Assembly: GCA_003118195.1 (NCBI GenBank)
Contig: BEXV01000706.1
Coordinates: 6,484-16,586, forward strand
DNA length: 10,103 bases
Direction of reading: 5' to 3'
From: Hemicentrotus pulcherrimus
Lineage: Eukaryota; Echinodermata; Echinoidea; Camarodonta; Strongylocentrotidae
Shown: positions 7,215 to 10,103 of the stretch, one piece after another
How positions within the stretch are numbered: the first letter of the stretch is position 1
Layout of the letters: each line of letters begins with the position of its first letter
Notes under the pieces: model-generated
Told to the model about the DNA's origin: nothing
The model's input: the letters and a program-made list of their open reading frames with translations, nothing else
The model's database searches: none
Made by a program: the position numbers and the translations under genes

Positions 7215-7786
7215 TAAAATGTGCTGCGTATTGCTTGGCACGGCTGCGTATTGATATACCCTGCCTAGAGCAGGAATACGTGCCTTCACGGTTGTTTCAT
7301 CGCAAAGCATGCCGGGATACAATTCTAGTACATTTTCACCTTTGCCGTGATCAGATGCCCCGTTGCAAACAACTGGACTCTAATCGAATCAACTTCATAA
7401 TCTTGTACAAAATCCGCTATTCTGCAGTGATTTCCTTTCAATCCAGTATCATTTGTACGGTAAGAAACCAAAGTTTGTGACTATTCATTTTCATGACGAA
7501 TAAAGCTAATAATACGACGTAATGAGAGTGGGCCGGGGTCCAACTTGAGTAAATTTAGGCCTAGTTCTAGTCCCGTATGTTCAAATTTGTGTGAATTTTC
7601 AGTAGAAACTGGTTGCCTTTTATGCTGCTAAACACTCGTGTTTTAGGTAGAAGTCAACTAAATTTACAGTAAAATGAGACTTATGTCTCAGGAAATATGA
7701 ATAGATCCTATAGACTATACATAATTGATATTGGAATAGGATCTACTAGAAATTAGAATGGCCAACTGCATTGGATAGTGATTGCA

Positions 7787-7842
7787 ATTCTAGAGTCTAG
7801 ATCTAGATTCTAGAGTATAGGCCTAGACCTCTAGACCCTATG
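7787..7842. repeat. CTAGA-rich low-complexity patch
   Basis: The words TCTAGA, CTAGATCTAG and CCTAGA recur. ATTCTAGAG appears twice, 20 bp apart (7787 and 7807). The patch is highly palindromic. Confidence 0.8.
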
Positions 7843-7940
7843 CCTAACTGTTAAATCTAAATCATGAATACACACATTTCGGACATGGCACACACCACAC
7901 TGCAGTGCGTAATCTTTGTTGTATGAAGTTGCATTTACCG

Positions 7941-7960
7941 AGGAAGAAGAAGAAGAAGAA
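7941..7960. repeat. (GAA)n trinucleotide microsatellite
   Basis: AGGAAGAAGAAGAAGAAGAA is directly visible. It accounts for a Ser-rich run in a minus-strand chance frame. Confidence 0.9.
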
Positions 7961-8168
7961 TGTAAATAAGTAAAAGAGGCCATGAAAAGGATATATTTGT
8001 CAGTCTGGATCTGGATATAATAGTCTGATACCGATGAGCTCAACTTGAGCATCTACGTGGATCTACATGATGTAGATCTAGTGACTATGTTGAAGAAGTG
8101 ATAAGGATTCTTTTGTTACAATTATTCTTGTGGTCACAAACTTAAATTTGATTGCCTTTTTCCTTCAG

Positions 8169-8668
8169 TTGCAGCATCATCGAACCCGATGGCCAATGAA
8201 TCAGAAGATGACCTAGATGTTACAAGAGAGCTCATTTCACAATGGACAACAGAAGTGTTACGTGACTTTCTACAACAAGGAGGAGACTCAAGCTAGGATA
8301 TCGAGGAGTCATTATTTTATGGGTGTTCTCTGCCGGCTGCCTTGACGCTGGGGGTAGCTGTTCAGCCATCCGAGGTAGAGACTGAGAGGAACTGGACAAT
8401 GGATGGATTGGGGAGGGGGGGGGGCATGCAGAACTGACCTACTATGTTTGTATGTACCTACTGGATAAGGACCCTCCATCACTAGATGGAAAAATAATGA
8501 GAGACTTCAAAGAGGGGAAGTCATATACCCGAAAAGCGTTCCTTCGGGTATCAAATGACGACAGGTGAAACCTCACAATTGTAGAATTATGATCTGTAAT
8601 GTGATTTCCAAACCATGTGACTGTGGTGCTACCACTAGTGTCTGTGATATGGTGTATTAATACTGAAG
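8169..8668 (+). pseudogene. Broken exon resembling the SAP-like/SWIM-like N-region of an invertebrate protein family (tentative)
   Basis: A pyrimidine tract ending in TTCCTTCAG (8160-8168) precedes a frame from ATG 8189. It has an acidic start and ISQWTTEVLRDFLQQGG, like the W..e.Lk.fL..rG core of SAP-type modules. A TAG follows at 8294-8296. The same frame then continues as FYGCSLPAALTLGVAVQPSE. At the G10 run (8415-8424) the frame changes. The new frame carries ELTYYVCMYLLDKDPPSL then MRDFKEGKSYTRKAF, reminiscent of the YLI...LkxYkSLeAY region next to SWIM zinc fingers in YqaJ-related animal proteins. CAG|GTGAAA at 8562-8570 looks like a donor. Downstream, another frame has CDCGATTSVC (8616-8645), like a SWIM CxC..C without its final His. 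The stop and frame changes argue for a relic. The family name comes from memory of motifs and is not certain. Confidence 0.4.
8411..8424 (+). repeat. G-homopolymer run (G10)
   Basis: GGGA followed by ten G. The reading frame of the coding relic changes here, so the run is either the site of a real indel or of a sequencing or assembly error. Confidence 0.9.
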
Positions 8669-8959
8669 CAACAAAATTGCGCTTCAAAATCATCAAGAAG
8701 TGCCTTAAAAAAGTACAAAATCTTTGATTGACCCCTTTTACCGTACTTGTTTTCCCCAATAGACTGTAGTGTTATGAAAACCGTTTGGCAAACACAAGAT
8801 TTGGTTTCAATTTCCAATCGATAATCAGACAGGTGATCAGATTGTAAAAGTAATGAGTTCCTGACTGACCTAAAATTATCATTGCAGTATGCGCTAAATC
8901 CAGGATTTTGTTTCAGAATCTGATTTTTTTTTACCAGATCCCTTCAAATATGTTCGCAT
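8669..8959. other. Unassigned spacer
   Basis: No supported feature was found. TTATCATTGCAG near 8876-8887 resembles a 3' splice site, but no coding frame follows it. Confidence 0.4.
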
Positions 8960-9155
8960 TAAAGGGGGACCCCCCCCCCGACTCAATGTTATTTCGGGTA
9001 CGCACATGCATGTTCCAAGCACCCCCCCCCCTTTTAAGCATAAGTCCTGTGTGAAAAGTTAATACAGGTATATTATGTTTCTTTGTTATACAAGCCTTTT
9101 CAGCACCGCCCCCCCCACTTTTCAGCAAAAGTCCAGTGTGTAAAGTCGATACGGG
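8960..9155. repeat. C-rich repeat, two ~55-bp copies plus a diverged C-run
   Basis: Copies at about 9012-9067 and 9098-9155 share AGCACC(C/G)CCCCCCC, CTTTT.AGCA.AAGTCC.GTGTG and AAAGT..ATAC.GG, spaced about 87 bp apart. A further C10-type run lies at about 8967-8980. On the minus strand the copies give similar peptides, TLHTGLLLKSGGGG and TFHTGLMLKRGGG. That explains a 110-codon minus-strand frame (8931-9263) without needing a gene. The second copy abuts the 5' edge of the plus-strand retrotransposon. Confidence 0.75.
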
Positions 9156-9164
9156 CTGATCTTT

Positions 9165-9576
9165 TTCATTGCAAAACTCCAAAGAATCCAAAACTCTGCT
9201 GCCAGGCTTGTAACACGCACACGTTTTTGTGAACACATCACTATAGTACTTCGCAAATTGCATTGGTTGCCGGTGACGTACCGCATTATGTACAAAATAT
9301 TAAACCTATAAATGCATTAATGAATTGGCACCAATTTATCTGCAAGAACAAATCCAGGAATACAAACCCTCGCACAATTTATGGTCATCTTCACAATTAA
9401 ACCTCATTTCTACTTCTGTGTCAGCTCTTTCTTATGATAATCGCTCTTTTTGCAAAGCTTCTGCTGAACTTTGGAACAGACTACCTTTAAATGTAAAAAA
9501 CTGTCAATCTGTTAATCTGTTCAAAACTAGTCTTATAAGACACATTTATTCAAAATTGCATTCACTGATTAATTAA
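9165..9576 (+). pseudogene. Reverse-transcriptase C-terminal fragment, frameshifted
   Basis: The first frame (about 9165-9307) has KLQRIQNSAARLVTRTR and LRKLHWLPVTYRIMYKIL, the strongly conserved post-polymerase block of CR1/L2/Jockey-type ORF2. A frame change near 9303 then gives YKCINELAPIYLQEQIQEYK, and later CKASAELWNRLPLNVKN and a stop at 9574-9576 after HSLIN. Unlike the minus-strand relic at 5527-5853, the WNRLP signature is intact here. The endonuclease and polymerase core are missing, so the fragment is inactive. The sequence differs clearly from the minus-strand copy, so these are two different families. Confidence 0.85.
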
Positions 9577-9684
9577 CTCTATTCACTTTGATGTAGACCT
9601 CTCTATATATTGCAGTTTGTAGGTTTATTCACACTTTTTTGTTTTGTTGTATATGTAGTTGTTTACCGGTCTATTTTTGTTTGT

Positions 9685-9721
9685 TATAGCGCTTAAAGAC
9701 TTCAGTGGTAAGCACTTTATA
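9685..9721 (+). other. 3'-terminal stem-loop of the plus-strand retrotransposon
   Basis: AGCGCTTA (9687-9694 region) pairs with TAAGCACT at seven of eight positions, with TATA on both outer sides. It marks the element's 3' end. Confidence 0.65.
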
Positions 9722-9745
9722 AGTTTTTTTTTATAGTTTTTAAAA

Positions 9746-10103
9746 AATAATTTTGTTACGAGCCAGAGATTTGGGAACACGCATGCGGTACCTCCGTTCC
9801 CGGAGTGTGGGGGTGGGTGGGGTGGTACCACTTCATAGAATGTCAACTTAAATGCATTGCATTAAACCTGTTGATATTGATCTCATGGTTATATTTATTT
9901 TATGAATAAAATCAAACACAGAGAGGGTTGTTGATGAGTACATAGCCATCATTACTGTACATGTATGTAGGACGCTGAGGTGAAGTCATTCATGATTTAT
10001 TCATGAGAGGAAGGTCAGACAGACCCGATGTTTATCGTAAAATATTTAACAAGAGAAAAATAGAAACAGAGAGGCATCGAGAGAGATGTTGACGCTTAAT
10101 GAA
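9746..10103. other. Unassigned region with a hairpin and G-rich motif
   Basis: No gene was recognised. CTCCG-ttcc-CGGAG (9792-9805) forms a hairpin next to a G-rich run (9809-9825: G5 T G3 T G4 T G2). The pair is bracketed by GGTACC at 9787-9792 and 9824-9829. The last 200 bp have direct or inverted TCATGA-like words (for example ATTCATGATTTATTCATGAG near 9988-10007), but nothing I can assign. Confidence 0.45.

Larger units (their letters stand above)
3901..7217 (-). mobile_element. PIF/Harbinger-type DNA transposon, decayed and carrying nested insertions
   Basis: Inverted ends define the element. The left end at 3909-3935 begins CAGTCACACCTTTGCGTAT. The reverse complement of the right end at 7182-7208 begins CAGTCACACTATTGCGTAT. 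They match at 22 of 27 aligned bases. TAA lies just outside both (3901-3903 and 7215-7217), fitting the TWA target duplication known for PIF/Harbinger. A transposase relic with Harbinger features lies inside on the minus strand. Inner flanks share inverted words, such as TCGCTTTAGCTCGT at 4678-4691 with its exact complement at 6987-7000. Two later insertions (4188-4612 and about 4828-5853) explain part of the 3.3-kb length. The outermost 5-6 bp of the two ends do not match well, and GCGTATTG words continue past the right end, so the borders are provisional. Confidence 0.55.
7218..8168. other. Region without recognised gene, containing simple repeats
   Basis: A 92-codon plus-strand frame (7202-7480) starts inside the Harbinger terminal repeat and shows no motif, so I do not call it a gene. 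ACG|GTAAGA near 7458 resembles a splice donor, but nothing supports an exon. A CTAGA-rich patch (7787-7842) and a GAA repeat (7941-7960) are the visible structures. Minus-strand frames here (for example 7831-8052) are probably chance. Confidence 0.45.
9160..9745 (+). mobile_element. 5'-truncated non-LTR retrotransposon (CR1/L2-like), plus strand
   Basis: About 135 codons of the reverse-transcriptase C-terminus (9165-9576) are followed by a ~150-bp 3' UTR. The UTR ends in a stem-loop TATAGCGCTTA...TAAGCACTTTATA (9685-9721) and a T-rich end. Such GCGCTTA..TAAGCGC ends are typical of CR1/L2-like 3' termini and are thought to be read by the element's own reverse transcriptase. The right border is somewhere at 9722-9760. 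No target duplication was identified. Confidence 0.8.

Noticed and set aside
7202..7480. 92-codon plus-strand frame with a donor-like site near 7458
   Set aside because: It begins inside the Harbinger terminal repeat and shows no domain, signal or family resemblance.
8442..8759. 105-codon minus-strand frame
   Set aside because: It is longer than the plus-strand pieces, but I recognise no motif, while the opposite strand has family-like blocks and splice-like signals. A transcript on this strand would reverse this choice.
8931..9263. 110-codon minus-strand frame
   Set aside because: It is made of the duplicated C-rich repeat (giving repeated Gly runs) plus the antisense of a retrotransposon coding relic.
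1..10103. CRISPR array, operon or bacterial regulatory sites
   Set aside because: There are no regularly spaced identical repeats and no dense coding or ribosome-binding pattern. Transposon types and splice-like signals indicate animal DNA.

Overview
The window looks like intergenic or intronic DNA from an invertebrate animal, most likely marine. It is AT-rich, has no long open reading frames, and is full of decayed transposons. Those transposons include PIF/Harbinger DNA elements, CR1/L2/Jockey-like non-LTR retrotransposons and MITEs, with microsatellites between them. I cannot fix the phylum from the sequence. No intact host gene is visible, and almost every short open frame is noise or a shadow.

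Bases 1-3900 are AT-rich and hold what look like antisense 3' tails of retrotransposons (around 486-770, around 1456-1690, and a family of three related units at 2770-3515). Bases 3901-7217 appear to be one nested composite. A PIF/Harbinger element has terminal inverted repeats carrying CAGTCACAC...TTGCGTAT, TAA on both outer sides, and a dead minus-strand transposase at 6236-6844. Inside it sit (a) a 425-bp MITE at 4188-4612 with 32-bp inverted repeats and a perfect 9-bp target duplication, and (b) a 5'-truncated minus-strand non-LTR retrotransposon at about 4828-5853, whose 3' UTR contains a length-variable tandem repeat. A tRNA-like or SINE-like patch lies at about 5880-6070.

Bases 7218-8168 carry no recognised gene. 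They contain a CTAGA-rich patch and a GAA repeat. Bases 8169-8668 hold a small broken coding relic on the plus strand. It begins behind a good 3' splice-site-like sequence and resembles the N-terminal SAP-like and SWIM-like region of a protein family common in invertebrate genomes. It is interrupted by a stop codon and by a frame change at a G10 run. Bases 8960-9155 carry a duplicated C-rich repeat. Bases about 9160-9745 are a second 5'-truncated non-LTR retrotransposon, on the plus strand, with a frameshift and a recognisable 3'-terminal stem-loop. The remainder to 10103 is unassigned.

Nothing here forms an operating pathway. What the window records is the order of transposon insertions: an old Harbinger element was later invaded by a MITE and a retrotransposon. 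All functional calls come from reading motifs by eye, without any database search.
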